Both the position numbers and the translations under genes were made by a program. The notes under the pieces are model-generated. The model saw nothing but the letters and a program-made list of their open reading frames with translations, did not search any database and had not been told where the DNA came from. 64,000 nucleotides of DNA from Lysinibacillus irui (GTDB lineage: Bacteria > Bacillota > Bacilli > Bacillales_A > Planococcaceae): positions 4,209,501-4,273,500 of the forward strand of contig NZ_CP113527.1 in assembly GCF_028877475.1 (NCBI RefSeq), in the 5' to 3' direction. Shown here one piece after another: positions 8,564 through 17,766 of this stretch. How positions within the stretch are numbered: position 1 is the first letter of the stretch; each line of letters begins with the position of its first letter.

Positions 8564-9241
8564 TTATCCTTTATAGTAATATTTCCTCTCAGGCCTGCCG
8601 ACGACACCATATTCATGTTTTGCCGTACAAACATCAATTGAAACGAGAAACTCTAAATACCTTCTTGCAGTGGTACGTGATGCTCCAATTTGTTCACCCA
8701 TTTCCTCAATGGAAATACCGCCTTTTAGTTCTTTCATTACTTTTTTCACTTTGTCCAAAGTATGACGATCTACACCTGAAGGTAAATCTTTTTGATTGAC
8801 GGAGGTTTGATTAGCTACCCCAAAATATCGATCAATCAATACTTGGTTCACCTCATCACTATGGCTTAGTAGTCTTTTCTTCTTTTTATATTCTTCAACT
8901 GCTTCAACAAACTTCTCCAAGGTCACTGGCTTCAATAAATAATTACTAACACCATATCTCACAGCCGCTTCAAGCATTATTTTTTCTGTTGCAGCAGTCA
9001 CCATAATAATATCAATTGAAGGATAATTTTCTCGAATCTTTGATAACAAATTTGTTCCAAGATCATCAGGCATATAGATATCTAAAAAAAGCAAATCAAC
9101 TTCGTAATTCTCTAGTATTTCCATTGTTTCCTTTGCATTCAGTGCCTTCTGAACGACCTTTACATCTGGTACCTTTTGCAAAAACTGTTCTTGTACTTGT
9201 GCAATTCGAAAATCATCTTCCGCTATGACAACCTTAATCAT
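8564..9241 (-). CDS. citT: Citrate-responsive response regulator
   Basis: 225 residues. N-terminal receiver domain with the acidic pair D9/D10, phospho-acceptor D54 (LLFLDIYMP), T82 and K104 (LLKP), then a C-terminal helix-turn-helix of the CitT/DcuR type (ISIEEMGEQIGASRTTARRYLEFLV) and the terminal GRPERKYYY segment common in this family. It is expected to be phosphorylated by CitS and to activate citM. It lies 132 bp downstream of citS and directly upstream of the TctC lipoprotein gene. Confidence 0.93.
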   Translation of the reverse strand: MIKVVIAEDDFRIAQVQEQFLQKVPDVKVVQKALNAKETMEILENYEVDLLFLDIYMPDDLGTNLLSKIRENYPSIDIIMVTAATEKIMLEAAVRYGVSNYLLKPVTLEKFVEAVEEYKKKKRLLSHSDEVNQVLIDRYFGVANQTSVNQKDLPSGVDRHTLDKVKKVMKELKGGISIEEMGEQIGASRTTARRYLEFLVSIDVCTAKHEYGVVGRPERKYYYKG

Positions 9242-9373
9242 TTTTCTCCTCTCCTTCTTTTATCTCGCTTTGCTGGTATATAAACACCAACCCGTTTAAC
9301 GTCTTAGATGGGAGTAAACCCTTAATTTCAACATCAGTGGAGCTCTAGAAAATTTCACTGAGTAAGTTTCATT

Positions 9374-11005
9374 TTATCCCTTAATTTTTTTCGGAAGGAA
9401 TACCGTGAAAATGGCCCCTCCTTCTTTGTCATTATTTACTTCTACTGTTCCACCTAAAGAATCTACAATTTGTTTAACATTAAATAAGCCGTACCCTCTG
9501 TTTTTACCTTTAGATGAGCTGTGTAAATCAAATATAGAATCTAACACGTCTTCAGCAATCCCCTTTCCGTTATCTGCTACTTCAATAATGATATCATTCC
9601 CAATTCCTGTAATTGAAAAGATCACCTTTCGCTCTTCCTGGTTGACTACTGCATCAAAAGCATTATCAATAAGGTTTCCAATGATTGTAACGATATCAGT
9701 GATTCCAATATGACTTGGTAAGAGGTCTACATAACTATCTGGATCAATTTCAAAAGTAACTTTCTTTTCCGATGCTTTGCCTAGTTTCCCTAATAGTATA
9801 GCTTGAACATTTATATCATGAATTTGATTAAAAAGTATACGGTTCTGTTGCTGATGATTAGTTGACTCCTTTTGTATAAATTCAAATGCATCTTGGTATC
9901 TCTCTAATTGAATTAACCCTGATAATAAGTAAAGTTTATTAGCGTACTCATGAGTTTGGGCACGAAGTCCCTCTGAATATTCGCGAACCTCCGTGATCGT
10001 ATCAATAAGCTTTTTCAGCTCTGTTTTATCTCGGAAACTAGAAACCACACCCACAATCTGTTCATTTTCAATGATTGGAATAAAGTTAAAAATAAATACT
10101 TTATCATTTATTATTATCTCTACATTATGAATTGGCTTACCCTTCTGCAGGACATAGTCGATATTAATGGATGGTAATACAAATTTAATATGTTGGCCAA
10201 TCGAGGAATCATCAATAAGGTTCAACATTGACCTTGCAGAATGATTAATTAAAGTTAAGAATCCATTATGATCTATTGCTATGATCCCTTCCTTGACCGA
10301 TAACAAAATGGCGCTTCTTTCCCTATATAATGACGAGATTTCATGCGGTTCCAGGCCCATAGTATCTTTTCTAATACTTTTGGTTAAAAAAATACCACCA
10401 ATGATTCCTAAAATTAGAACAATTAAAGAGGCAATGAGAATAGACTTAACACGCTTGTAAATATTTTGATAGATGTCTTTTTCCGCGTATTCAACTGCTA
10501 CGGTTCCAATTACACGAGTGTACTCTCCATTGTCTGAAATGATAGGAACCTTCCCTATTAAAACAGAACCACTCTCGCGTTCCACTTCAAAATTATTAGA
10601 GCCACCAAATATTAACCCGTGATTATTTGTATGGTCAAAACTCTTCTTACCGACCTGACTTGGGTTTCTATGCGAATAAATAATCTTCTCCCGATCTTCA
10701 ATAATAATATTTTCCGCATTTACCTGATCTATTACCTGATCAGCAATTGGGCGAAAACTTAGCTCTAAATCGCTTTTCCCAATGGATTCTTTAAGTTCCG
10801 GCATGAGAGAAATAGTCATAGCCGATTGCAATGCTAATTGTTTTACTTGCGTCCTAGCATCAACATATTGCAAGTAAGCAAATACACTTGCAAGAAGACA
10901 TACAATAAAAAGGATCAGGGTGCTAATTAGTCCCAATATTTTTGTTTGTAATGGAATCTTATTTTTCTTCAATGTATTTTTTCCTTTTCGACTAGTGTAC
11001 TTCAT
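9374..11005 (-). CDS. citS: Citrate sensor histidine kinase (CitA/DcuS family)
   Basis: 543 residues: a cytoplasmic tail, a transmembrane helix at ~23-45, an extracytoplasmic PDC-type sensor (~46-185), a second helix (~188-208), a PAS domain, then kinase core. The H-box is LRAQTHEYANKLY, the N-box GNLIDNAFDAV, and the G-boxes VADNGKGI and GYGLFNVK. The stretch SIRKDTMGLEPHEISSLYRERSAIL is nearly identical to the corresponding B. subtilis CitS region as I recall it. It senses extracellular citrate and phosphorylates CitT. The start is uncertain: GAGGTG is 17 nt from ATG 11005, while AAAGGA is 9 nt before a TTG at residue 12. Confidence 0.92.
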   Translation of the reverse strand: MKYTSRKGKNTLKKNKIPLQTKILGLISTLILFIVCLLASVFAYLQYVDARTQVKQLALQSAMTISLMPELKESIGKSDLELSFRPIADQVIDQVNAENIIIEDREKIIYSHRNPSQVGKKSFDHTNNHGLIFGGSNNFEVERESGSVLIGKVPIISDNGEYTRVIGTVAVEYAEKDIYQNIYKRVKSILIASLIVLILGIIGGIFLTKSIRKDTMGLEPHEISSLYRERSAILLSVKEGIIAIDHNGFLTLINHSARSMLNLIDDSSIGQHIKFVLPSINIDYVLQKGKPIHNVEIIINDKVFIFNFIPIIENEQIVGVVSSFRDKTELKKLIDTITEVREYSEGLRAQTHEYANKLYLLSGLIQLERYQDAFEFIQKESTNHQQQNRILFNQIHDINVQAILLGKLGKASEKKVTFEIDPDSYVDLLPSHIGITDIVTIIGNLIDNAFDAVVNQEERKVIFSITGIGNDIIIEVADNGKGIAEDVLDSIFDLHSSSKGKNRGYGLFNVKQIVDSLGGTVEVNNDKEGGAIFTVFLPKKIKG

Positions 11006-11225
11006 TTATTACTGTTAATTTTCACCTCACTATAGTTAAAAATATGCCACTCCAATTATTTAAAAAGCGAAAACTTTTTTCATGTCGTTGCTAGGAAATA
11101 TAAAGACAAAGCTATGTAATCTGACTGCTATTTTGAATATGAAAACTTACTAAATACCATAAGAAATCTAGTTTTAATCAAACTTAATTTCTTGATTATA
11201 CTATAGTTCAAAGGAATAGTTGAAT

Positions 11226-11251
11226 AACCTTCAATCAATCAGTTGAAGGTT
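11226..11251 (+). terminator. Hairpin, possible weak terminator
   Basis: Perfect 9-bp arms AACCTTCAA (11226-11234) and TTGAAGGTT (11243-11251), loop of 8, followed on the plus strand by TTATAT. No plus-strand gene precedes it, so its role is unclear. Confidence 0.4.
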
Positions 11252-11343
11252 TTATATACCATTAGATGACAGAGGATTTTTGAGAGGAAAACATTATTCA
11301 TAATTATTGTAGGCTTTTTTAATCTCTATAAAAAATAATCTAG

Positions 11344-11395
11344 GAAAAAATATAAACCTTGATACAGCAACAATTACTCTGTACCAAGGTTTATA
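11344..11395 (-). terminator. Native glmS terminator, displaced by the transposon
   Basis: Arms of 17 bp, 11351-11367 and 11379-11395 (core AAACCTTGATACAG / CTGTACCAAGGTTT, one G-U type mismatch), followed on the minus strand by ATTTTTTCC. It lies 41 bp beyond the left target duplication. If the element is removed in thought, it falls about 65 bp after the glmS stop codon, in the right orientation. Confidence 0.8.
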
Positions 11396-11435
11396 GGACA
11401 AATAAAATTATATAATGTGACAGTATTCGTTATAA

Positions 11436-11440
11436 CTCAC
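11436..11440. repeat. Target site duplication, left copy (CTCAC)
   Basis: CTCAC directly precedes the TGT that opens the left end; the same five bases follow the terminal ACA of the right end at 26275-26279. Five-bp duplications are the Tn7 hallmark. Confidence 0.92.
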
Positions 11441-11592
11441 TGTTGGTTTAAAATAAAGTTTGATTAAAAGTACGCTGCAAACGTTGATTTTATAATAGAA
11501 GAAACCCACGTATTTTGAAAAAAGATTGATCAAAATATGTGGATTTCATTTAAAACATGAGATTATTTTTATAAAAAAGTTTGATCATTTTC
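11441..11592 (+). repeat. Left transposon end with three TnsB-type binding repeats
   Basis: Related repeats start at 11441 (TGTTGGTTTAAAATAAAGTT..), ~11511 (TATTTTGAAAAAAGATTGAT..) and ~11567 (TTTTTATAAAAAAGTTTGAT..), spaced by about 55-70 bp. They share a TTTnAAAwAAAGwTTGAT core with the right-end repeats. Tn7's left end likewise has three separated sites. Confidence 0.85.
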
Positions 11593-11696
11593 TAAATAAT
11601 ACAGTGTATAAAGACCTGAGTATTATTCTCGAGATTTTTAAATACCTGGAATATTACTCTTTATTGATATATAATTTAAAAAAGGTGGTGATTTTC

Positions 11697-13052
11697 ATGA
11701 ATGCAGTTGACCGCAAAATAATTGAAGCTATAGAAAATAGAAAAAGCTCGAATCACCAATATTGGGATTTTAAGTCGGCAACTAAAAAAAGTGGTATTCA
11801 TACCTTGATGAGATATCCTGCAACAATGGTTCCTGAGATGCAGCAGGAATTAATCAAAATCCTTGTAGAATCTACTGGTGCTAAAAACATCTTGGATCCG
11901 TTTATGGGATCTGGAACAGTTTTAATTGAGGGATTGAGAAATAACCTCACTGTATATGGAAATGATATCAATCCATTAGCATATTATTTGTGCAAATCGA
12001 AATTAAAGTATATTCCTATTAAAACTTTAAAACGTGAATTAGAAAATCTCGAGACACGTATTGAAAACATCGATATTTCTAATAGTGAATATTATTTCGA
12101 AAAAATTGATAAATGGTTTAAGCCAGATATAATATCCTCTTTATCTAAATTAAGAGAAGAAATCATGAAGATAAACAATCAAGAAGTTAAAGAGTTTTTC
12201 TTAGTTACTTTGGCTGACATTGTTACTCAAACAAAGAACTCTCAATCATCGACATTCAAACTACACATAAAACCTGAAGATGTAATAGAAAACTATCAAG
12301 TTGATGTAATTGAGCTTTATTTTGATAAACTCACAAAAAATATTATGAACTATGAAAGTTTTATACACGAAATTCGAGAAGCAAAAATATGTAATTCTTC
12401 TAGTCAAAATAAAAAAGTTAAGTTATCTTGTGGAGATTCAAAAAGTTTAAGTCAAAAATTAAAAATCAATGATGGAGAAATCGACCTGATTGTAACATCA
12501 CCTCCATATGGCGATAATCATACAACTGTTACATACGGACAATTCTCAATACTCCCTTTACATTGGATAAAAGATGGTATTAAAAAAAGCACCTTAGATA
12601 TGTCATTGCTAAATAATTTTAATTCCATTGACACAGCTAGTTTAGGCGGTAAAAATGCTAAAGTTGAAATCATCGAAACATCCGGAATATTAGAAGACTC
12701 TGCACATTTAAACAATTTCTATAATTTATTACTCAGTTTAGGACAAATAGAAAAGGCCAGAAAAGTAGCCTCATTCATTATTGATTTTAAACTCACTTTG
12801 AATGAATTAAGTAAGTTTTTAAAAAGAGATGGTTATATGGTATTAGTTGTTGGTAATCGGAAAGTCCATAATATTGAAGTTCCATTTGACAATATAATTC
12901 GAGAGCTATTGGAAAATGAATTTAACTTTATCCATAAGTTCGACAGAAAAATTATTAATAAAAAGATTCCAACGAAAATTTCAAGAGTTAATGCTAACCC
13001 TGTAGAATCGATGAATAATGAAATAATTCTCATCTTTAGAAAAAATGTATAA
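11697..13052 (+). CDS. DNA methyltransferase (SPPY type), transposon cargo
   Basis: 451 residues. AdoMet motif I is DPFMGSGT (67-74), followed by YGNDINP (the acidic residue that holds AdoMet), and catalytic motif IV is TSPPYGDN (SPPY at 268-271), typical of N4-cytosine and some N6-adenine methylases. Motif I precedes IV by about 190 residues, an arrangement resembling the alpha group with the recognition region in between. The frame is open from 11526, but GGTGGTG lies 6 nt before the ATG at 11697 and the preceding 57 codons are unlike coding sequence, so 11697 is the start. It is the only cargo gene on the plus strand and converges with the receiver-like gene. No restriction nuclease is recognisable beside it. 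Specificity cannot be read from sequence. Confidence 0.85.
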   Translation: MNAVDRKIIEAIENRKSSNHQYWDFKSATKKSGIHTLMRYPATMVPEMQQELIKILVESTGAKNILDPFMGSGTVLIEGLRNNLTVYGNDINPLAYYLCKSKLKYIPIKTLKRELENLETRIENIDISNSEYYFEKIDKWFKPDIISSLSKLREEIMKINNQEVKEFFLVTLADIVTQTKNSQSSTFKLHIKPEDVIENYQVDVIELYFDKLTKNIMNYESFIHEIREAKICNSSSQNKKVKLSCGDSKSLSQKLKINDGEIDLIVTSPPYGDNHTTVTYGQFSILPLHWIKDGIKKSTLDMSLLNNFNSIDTASLGGKNAKVEIIETSGILEDSAHLNNFYNLLLSLGQIEKARKVASFIIDFKLTLNELSKFLKRDGYMVLVVGNRKVHNIEVPFDNIIRELLENEFNFIHKFDRKIINKKIPTKISRVNANPVESMNNEIILIFRKNV

Positions 13053-13054
13053 AC

Positions 13055-13084
13055 AATAAGAGCCAAATGGCTCTTATTTTTTTG
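13055..13084 (+). terminator. Terminator of the methyltransferase gene
   Basis: Arms AATAAGAGCC (13055-13064) and GGCTCTTATT (13069-13078), four-base loop, then TTTTT. It begins just past the stop codon. Confidence 0.85.
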
Positions 13085-13310
13085 CAGAATTCTAGATAGC
13101 CACAATTACGGCATTTTTAAGACTGTTGTTCATAAACTTAACTGTATCAAGTCTATTCTATTTTATTATGTAGAGGACTTTTTAAAATTAGACCGCTAAG
13201 GGTTGAGCATTTAACACGAATAGCAGTTAATAGTTCTCCAATCATCTAACTTAAAGTGGTTATCAAAATGAAGTTTCCTTGTGTTCTTTAAAATAACGTG
13301 AACTCTACTC

Positions 13311-15131
13311 TTATTGTGTGAAGGGAATTGATTCAACTCCTAATCGACTAATTTTATTAGCATAATTTTGAATTATTTTAAGACTATGATTTGAACTCAT
13401 TCTACCTATTCTTTCCATTTTGAATTCTTTAGTAGAAATGTCTAATGAAACTAAATATTTATATCCTGAGAGTAATTCTAAATATTGCTTCGATTTACCA
13501 TTCATATCTTCTACCAAGGTAGGATTATTAGTATAATGAGAAACATTAAAAATATCCGTCACCCAATCTTTCAAAACGCTCTCAAAATGTAAGATATAAT
13601 TATAACTTTTATATTTTTCGAATTCTTCTTTTTTATAGTCTAAACAGGCTTTCCCCTCTTTATTCAAAGTACAAGTATCTAATAGATTTGAATGTACATG
13701 TATAACTTTTTCGCTAGGTTTAAGCGCAATAAACATATCTGAATTTCCTCTTTCAATCACCGGCCATATGTATTTATTTGCTGTGTCATTTATTAAATCT
13801 TTTTTAGCTTGTTCTATTTCTATAGGAGTATATAATAATAAACTCATATACTCCTCATTTCTTTGTGTACCCTCAGTAAATTTTTTGCCGAATCTTATAG
13901 GTATATCACAATTTGCTGTAATTAAAACTCCATAATACTGTTGTTCATCATTATGCAATTTTAAATTAAAAATATCACCTGTTTGTAGATCCTCATAGGT
14001 AGTATTTATGGAATAATCAATAAGCCCATACTCTGATAAATTTTTATAACTTGCTTCTTCTAATTTTTGTTTTCTAGATTGCGTTCTAATTTTATCTATC
14101 TTATCTATTTCTTTAAAATCATTTATAATTCCTTGGGTTTTTGAATTGAAAATATCAAGTAAATTTTCTATAGCTTGAATATAGATAGTATCACTAGTTT
14201 TACTATTAAATTCATTTTTATTTAGTAAACTAAATTGAATTCTCTGTAATACATTTAAGAGTGATTCACCTTCTATTAGAGCATCCTTTAATAAAAGATC
14301 GAATTCGTTATCAGAAAATTTTATCAACTCCATTATAGTTGTAGACATGATATTTACTTTTCTATTTAAATATTTATATAAAGTATGACCCAAAATAGCA
14401 TTAGTAAGAATAGAATTCAATTGTTCAACTAATGCTTCTTGACTTTTTACTTTAGGAATTGCCCATAGTTGATGAGCTAATAAATATTTTTCAGTTTCAT
14501 TTTGAATTTCAGTATATCCTGTTAAATTTGCTTCTAAATATTGAATTTTCGAAGTGTGATCTTTATAGCTCGTCAGAACTTCATGTGAATATACTATTGC
14601 AATATCTAAAGTATTTCTTCTGACTTTGTTAATTTCAATTAAAGTCTCTATTATGACATCCTTACCTTCCCCTAAATCCTCCATATTCATATCCAGCAAA
14701 AACAAAATTCTCCCATCAATATTTCTTACATCATCACATTCGAATTTCTTTGAAAATTTACTGAACTGTATATCTTCTTCTTGAATTTCTTTAAATAAAT
14801 TTTCTAATATTTCCAATTCTTTTTTGTCTCTTTTGGTACCTACATGTTTATTAATAATACTTTTTAATTCACCTAAATCTTCTAATAGGGAATCTAAAAC
14901 CTCTTGAACTGAGTTAATATCATGTTCAAGCATGATAGGTTCTATTTGTTCAATATCTATATTTTCCCCCATAGTTTCTAAGTATTCTAGTGCGTCCATC
15001 TCTAAAATTTGTTTTGGTGGTTCATCTTTCGAATCCCATTCATCGTCAAATGATACTACATGACTTATCCCATTTTTCTTTAACATTGATATAAAAGGTA
15101 CTTTATTATCTACTTCAGCTTGTAAAACCAT
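13311..15131 (-). CDS. Receiver-like protein with large insertion, partner of the dual ATPase (cargo)
   Basis: 606 residues, not a recognised family. Parts resemble a response-regulator receiver split by a ~100-residue helical insertion: an opening strand with an acidic cluster (HVVSFDDEW, D29/D30/E31) and, after the insertion, GRILFLLDMNMEDLGEG with the phospho-acceptor-like D147, then DIAIVYSHE where receivers carry the conserved Thr/Ser. Residues ~190-370 are helical; ~385-606 form an unrecognised domain (GVLITANCDIPIRFGKKF) with no helix-turn-helix that I can see. AAGGAG lies 9 nt before the ATG. It is 32 bp downstream of the dual-ATPase gene, hence one operon. Phospho-transfer between the two is inference. 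Confidence 0.6.
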   Translation of the reverse strand: MVLQAEVDNKVPFISMLKKNGISHVVSFDDEWDSKDEPPKQILEMDALEYLETMGENIDIEQIEPIMLEHDINSVQEVLDSLLEDLGELKSIINKHVGTKRDKKELEILENLFKEIQEEDIQFSKFSKKFECDDVRNIDGRILFLLDMNMEDLGEGKDVIIETLIEINKVRRNTLDIAIVYSHEVLTSYKDHTSKIQYLEANLTGYTEIQNETEKYLLAHQLWAIPKVKSQEALVEQLNSILTNAILGHTLYKYLNRKVNIMSTTIMELIKFSDNEFDLLLKDALIEGESLLNVLQRIQFSLLNKNEFNSKTSDTIYIQAIENLLDIFNSKTQGIINDFKEIDKIDKIRTQSRKQKLEEASYKNLSEYGLIDYSINTTYEDLQTGDIFNLKLHNDEQQYYGVLITANCDIPIRFGKKFTEGTQRNEEYMSLLLYTPIEIEQAKKDLINDTANKYIWPVIERGNSDMFIALKPSEKVIHVHSNLLDTCTLNKEGKACLDYKKEEFEKYKSYNYILHFESVLKDWVTDIFNVSHYTNNPTLVEDMNGKSKQYLELLSGYKYLVSLDISTKEFKMERIGRMSSNHSLKIIQNYANKISRLGVESIPFTQ

Positions 15132-15163
15132 ATAAAACTTGCTCCTTTATGTTATATTTAGAT

Positions 15164-17572
15164 TTAAAATGAAATTATAATTTTGTAATAGTTACCATAT
15201 TTATTTTTGTGTATCATATCTAATTCAATTTTTCCTTTTAATCCTTTCAATAATTCCCTGCAAATGTATAAACCTAATCCTCGTCCCTCTGGTTTCATAC
15301 TTTGATATGGTTCAAATAACAAATTAACAATATCCGGATGTATACCGTATCCTGAATCATAAAATTCAATAATTCTATCTGATGAATATAGATTAATATA
15401 AATACTTCTAAAATCTTCTGTGAAACTCTCCAACCAATATAATGAATTAATAAATAAGTTATCAAAAATTGTTATTAAAACACCTTTATTACTATTAATA
15501 TAAAAATCATCTCCACTTAAAACTACAGATGTATTATTCTCTTTGGCCTTTCTAGACATTACACCATCACTTATATAAACATCTTCAAAGAATTTTTTAA
15601 AATTTAATTCATGAATGCTTAATCTATTTTTTTTATAAGTAGGTTCTAAATGTTCTAATTGTTGATCTAAAAATATTAATTCATGCAAATTACTATTTTG
15701 TAAATTCAATATATTATTTTTAGTTAAATCATCTATATCCAAACTATTCATTACTTTTTTACCCTCATGAGTATTATACTTGATATTTTTACTAATTTTG
15801 TTTAATTCATGAGTTAATGTTTCTATTATAATTCCCTGACCAGCTAACCCAACAAGCGTTTTCAGTGTTCTAATTTCTTTTTCATACTCAAAAATAATTT
15901 GCTTCCTCTCTTTCTGCTGCTCTTCCTCCATTTTCTTGATTTTATTTAAATTATTTATTACTAGGCTCACTTCTTGAGGTTCCACGTTTTTATGAGCCAT
16001 AATACTAATCTGCTTTTCTACTTCTTCATATACCTTTGTTTTTTCAGAGGCAATATTCTTTTTTCTTTTAAATATTATATTTTTGTCTAGTGAGTAAACT
16101 TCTGATTCTTCTCCGTTAAATGGCTCACTTTTTATTTTTGCTCGTGTTAGTCTATCTTTTTCAAATAATATTCCAGCTATTATATCTCTTACTATTACGA
16201 GAAAATTAGTACCGTATTCGTCTTTTATTAATCCCAATCTATTAGTTTGTTCCTTTAAATTCTCTGAACTCACACTATCTAATTGTATATATCCAGAAAC
16301 CGTGTGTTCTTTATATGCATTGGCTTTTTCCCTCGTAGCCCTTTTATTAAAATCTAACCAATCTATTTCAGGTCCATATGGTAGGATACGGAATTCATTT
16401 CTGAAAAGATAAACTCCCCTAGCAGCTTCCCAAACAGATTTTACCTCTTTAGTAGTAGAGAAAGGTTTCCCGTAATTACCCAATATAGGTAACGTCTCCT
16501 TTATCGCATTTGCAGATTGTTCTAGAACGTATAACATTCCTGTGAAATTTCCTGGGTTTGCAAATATACTTTCATTTAACTTTTGTAACATAATATTTTT
16601 TAAATAAGGATAATATTTCAAGTATTCATTATCTAATAAATTTATCTGTATTGAATCAATTTTATCTTGATAATCCTTCAATATCTCTACATCAAATCCA
16701 TTAGTTTTCATCTCTTTGATTAATTTATTTGCAATTCTATCAAAATATTTTTTCTTATATTCCACTTCTAAATTTAATTCACATTTATTGAAATTAATTT
16801 TTACACTTATATCACTAATAATACTTAAAATTTCCTCATCAATAACTTGATTCGATATACTCTTATTATCTATTTTCATTTTAATAATAAATTTTTGATT
16901 ATTTTGTTGTGTAAAAGGACTTACTAATCCAAAAATTTCACTTTTAATTCTTGTTTCTGTTTTTTTATCTAAATCCCAAAAGCCTAAATTCCTAATTCCT
17001 TGTATAATTAATTTGGTCCCTTTAGTTGCACTTGGTTCAAAGGTATAATTACACTGTGCTTGAATGTCTGATAGATTCTTCTCTCCATCTTGGAATTCTT
17101 TGTTCCAGTCTATTTCCAAAGTGTATTTATTATATTCCTCATAAAATTTTTGCTCTTCTTCAGTAATAATATCTTTTAGCCTATCTATTTTTGGAGATGT
17201 AATTATCGTAATATGGTTTCCTAATCTTTGTATTGATAACCTCCCTAATCCTTTTTCACCTAATACTCGTCTTTTATAGAATGGCGAATATTTTTCAACT
17301 TTTTTAAAGTTAGTTGATATTCTCAAAAAAACTTTTGTAAGTAATTTATAAGTCATTCCATTCCCATTATCTTCAATTGAAATAATACCCTGCCCATGCG
17401 GAGTAATTGCACTAGTATCGATATTTACTTTAACCATTGTTGCATCTGCATCGTAAGAGTTTTTAATTAACTCTGCTAAAGCTACAAATTCATCAGATAT
17501 TAATTCTTCTCCCAGTTGATAAATGACTCTAGCAGCAGCAGTTAAATTAATCATCTCATTATTCATATTCAA
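15164..17572 (-). CDS. Dual GHKL ATPase: MORC/Hsp90-like N-terminus plus histidine-kinase-like C-terminus (cargo)
   Basis: 802 residues with two separate Bergerat-fold ATPase domains. The first (~1-240) is MORC/Hsp90/MutL-like: N-box ELIKNSYDADA (34-43), G1 EDNGNGM (67-73), G2 GEKGLGRLSI (105-114). The middle is unassigned, followed by a coiled coil (~540-580). The second is kinase-like: a possible phospho-accepting H588 in LTHELNKIS, N-box DNLFINSLYW (704-713), DSGYGI (739-744) and GRGLGLYI (763-770). No transmembrane segment or signal peptide, so cytoplasmic. The start is a TTG with GGGGGA 6 nt upstream; ATG 17566 is the alternative. Paired with the receiver-like gene. Sensing of foreign or damaged DNA is a hypothesis. 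Confidence 0.7.
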   Translation of the reverse strand: MNMNNEMINLTAAARVIYQLGEELISDEFVALAELIKNSYDADATMVKVNIDTSAITPHGQGIISIEDNGNGMTYKLLTKVFLRISTNFKKVEKYSPFYKRRVLGEKGLGRLSIQRLGNHITIITSPKIDRLKDIITEEEQKFYEEYNKYTLEIDWNKEFQDGEKNLSDIQAQCNYTFEPSATKGTKLIIQGIRNLGFWDLDKKTETRIKSEIFGLVSPFTQQNNQKFIIKMKIDNKSISNQVIDEEILSIISDISVKINFNKCELNLEVEYKKKYFDRIANKLIKEMKTNGFDVEILKDYQDKIDSIQINLLDNEYLKYYPYLKNIMLQKLNESIFANPGNFTGMLYVLEQSANAIKETLPILGNYGKPFSTTKEVKSVWEAARGVYLFRNEFRILPYGPEIDWLDFNKRATREKANAYKEHTVSGYIQLDSVSSENLKEQTNRLGLIKDEYGTNFLVIVRDIIAGILFEKDRLTRAKIKSEPFNGEESEVYSLDKNIIFKRKKNIASEKTKVYEEVEKQISIMAHKNVEPQEVSLVINNLNKIKKMEEEQQKERKQIIFEYEKEIRTLKTLVGLAGQGIIIETLTHELNKISKNIKYNTHEGKKVMNSLDIDDLTKNNILNLQNSNLHELIFLDQQLEHLEPTYKKNRLSIHELNFKKFFEDVYISDGVMSRKAKENNTSVVLSGDDFYINSNKGVLITIFDNLFINSLYWLESFTEDFRSIYINLYSSDRIIEFYDSGYGIHPDIVNLLFEPYQSMKPEGRGLGLYICRELLKGLKGKIELDMIHKNKYGNYYKIIISF

Positions 17573-17730
17573 AATGATTCCCCCATGTACAACACTTCGG
17601 TATATAACACCAAAACATTGTATATTCTCTTCATGTATTTAAATATAATGTTTTAATACCTTGTTAAGTTACTTTATTTCTAAGGATTTTATCTCTTTAT
17701 ATAGAATCCATCTTTTTCTAAAATGATCAT

Positions 17731-17747
17731 CACTATTTAAAATAGTG
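17731..17747. promoter_or_regulatory. 17-bp palindrome upstream of the dual-ATPase operon
   Basis: CACTATTTAAAATAGTG, perfect 8-bp arms around one base, lies between the winged-helix gene and the dual-ATPase gene. It has no good T-run on the minus strand, so an operator is as likely as a terminator. The 80-aa winged-helix protein encoded next to it is a natural candidate binder (inference). Confidence 0.45.
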
Positions 17748-17766
17748 AATTACATAAAAATATAAA

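Noticed and set aside
11526..11696. N-terminal extension of the methyltransferase
   Set aside because: The 57 extra codons overlap the TnsB repeats of the left end and lack a ribosome site; GGTGGTG marks the ATG at 11697.
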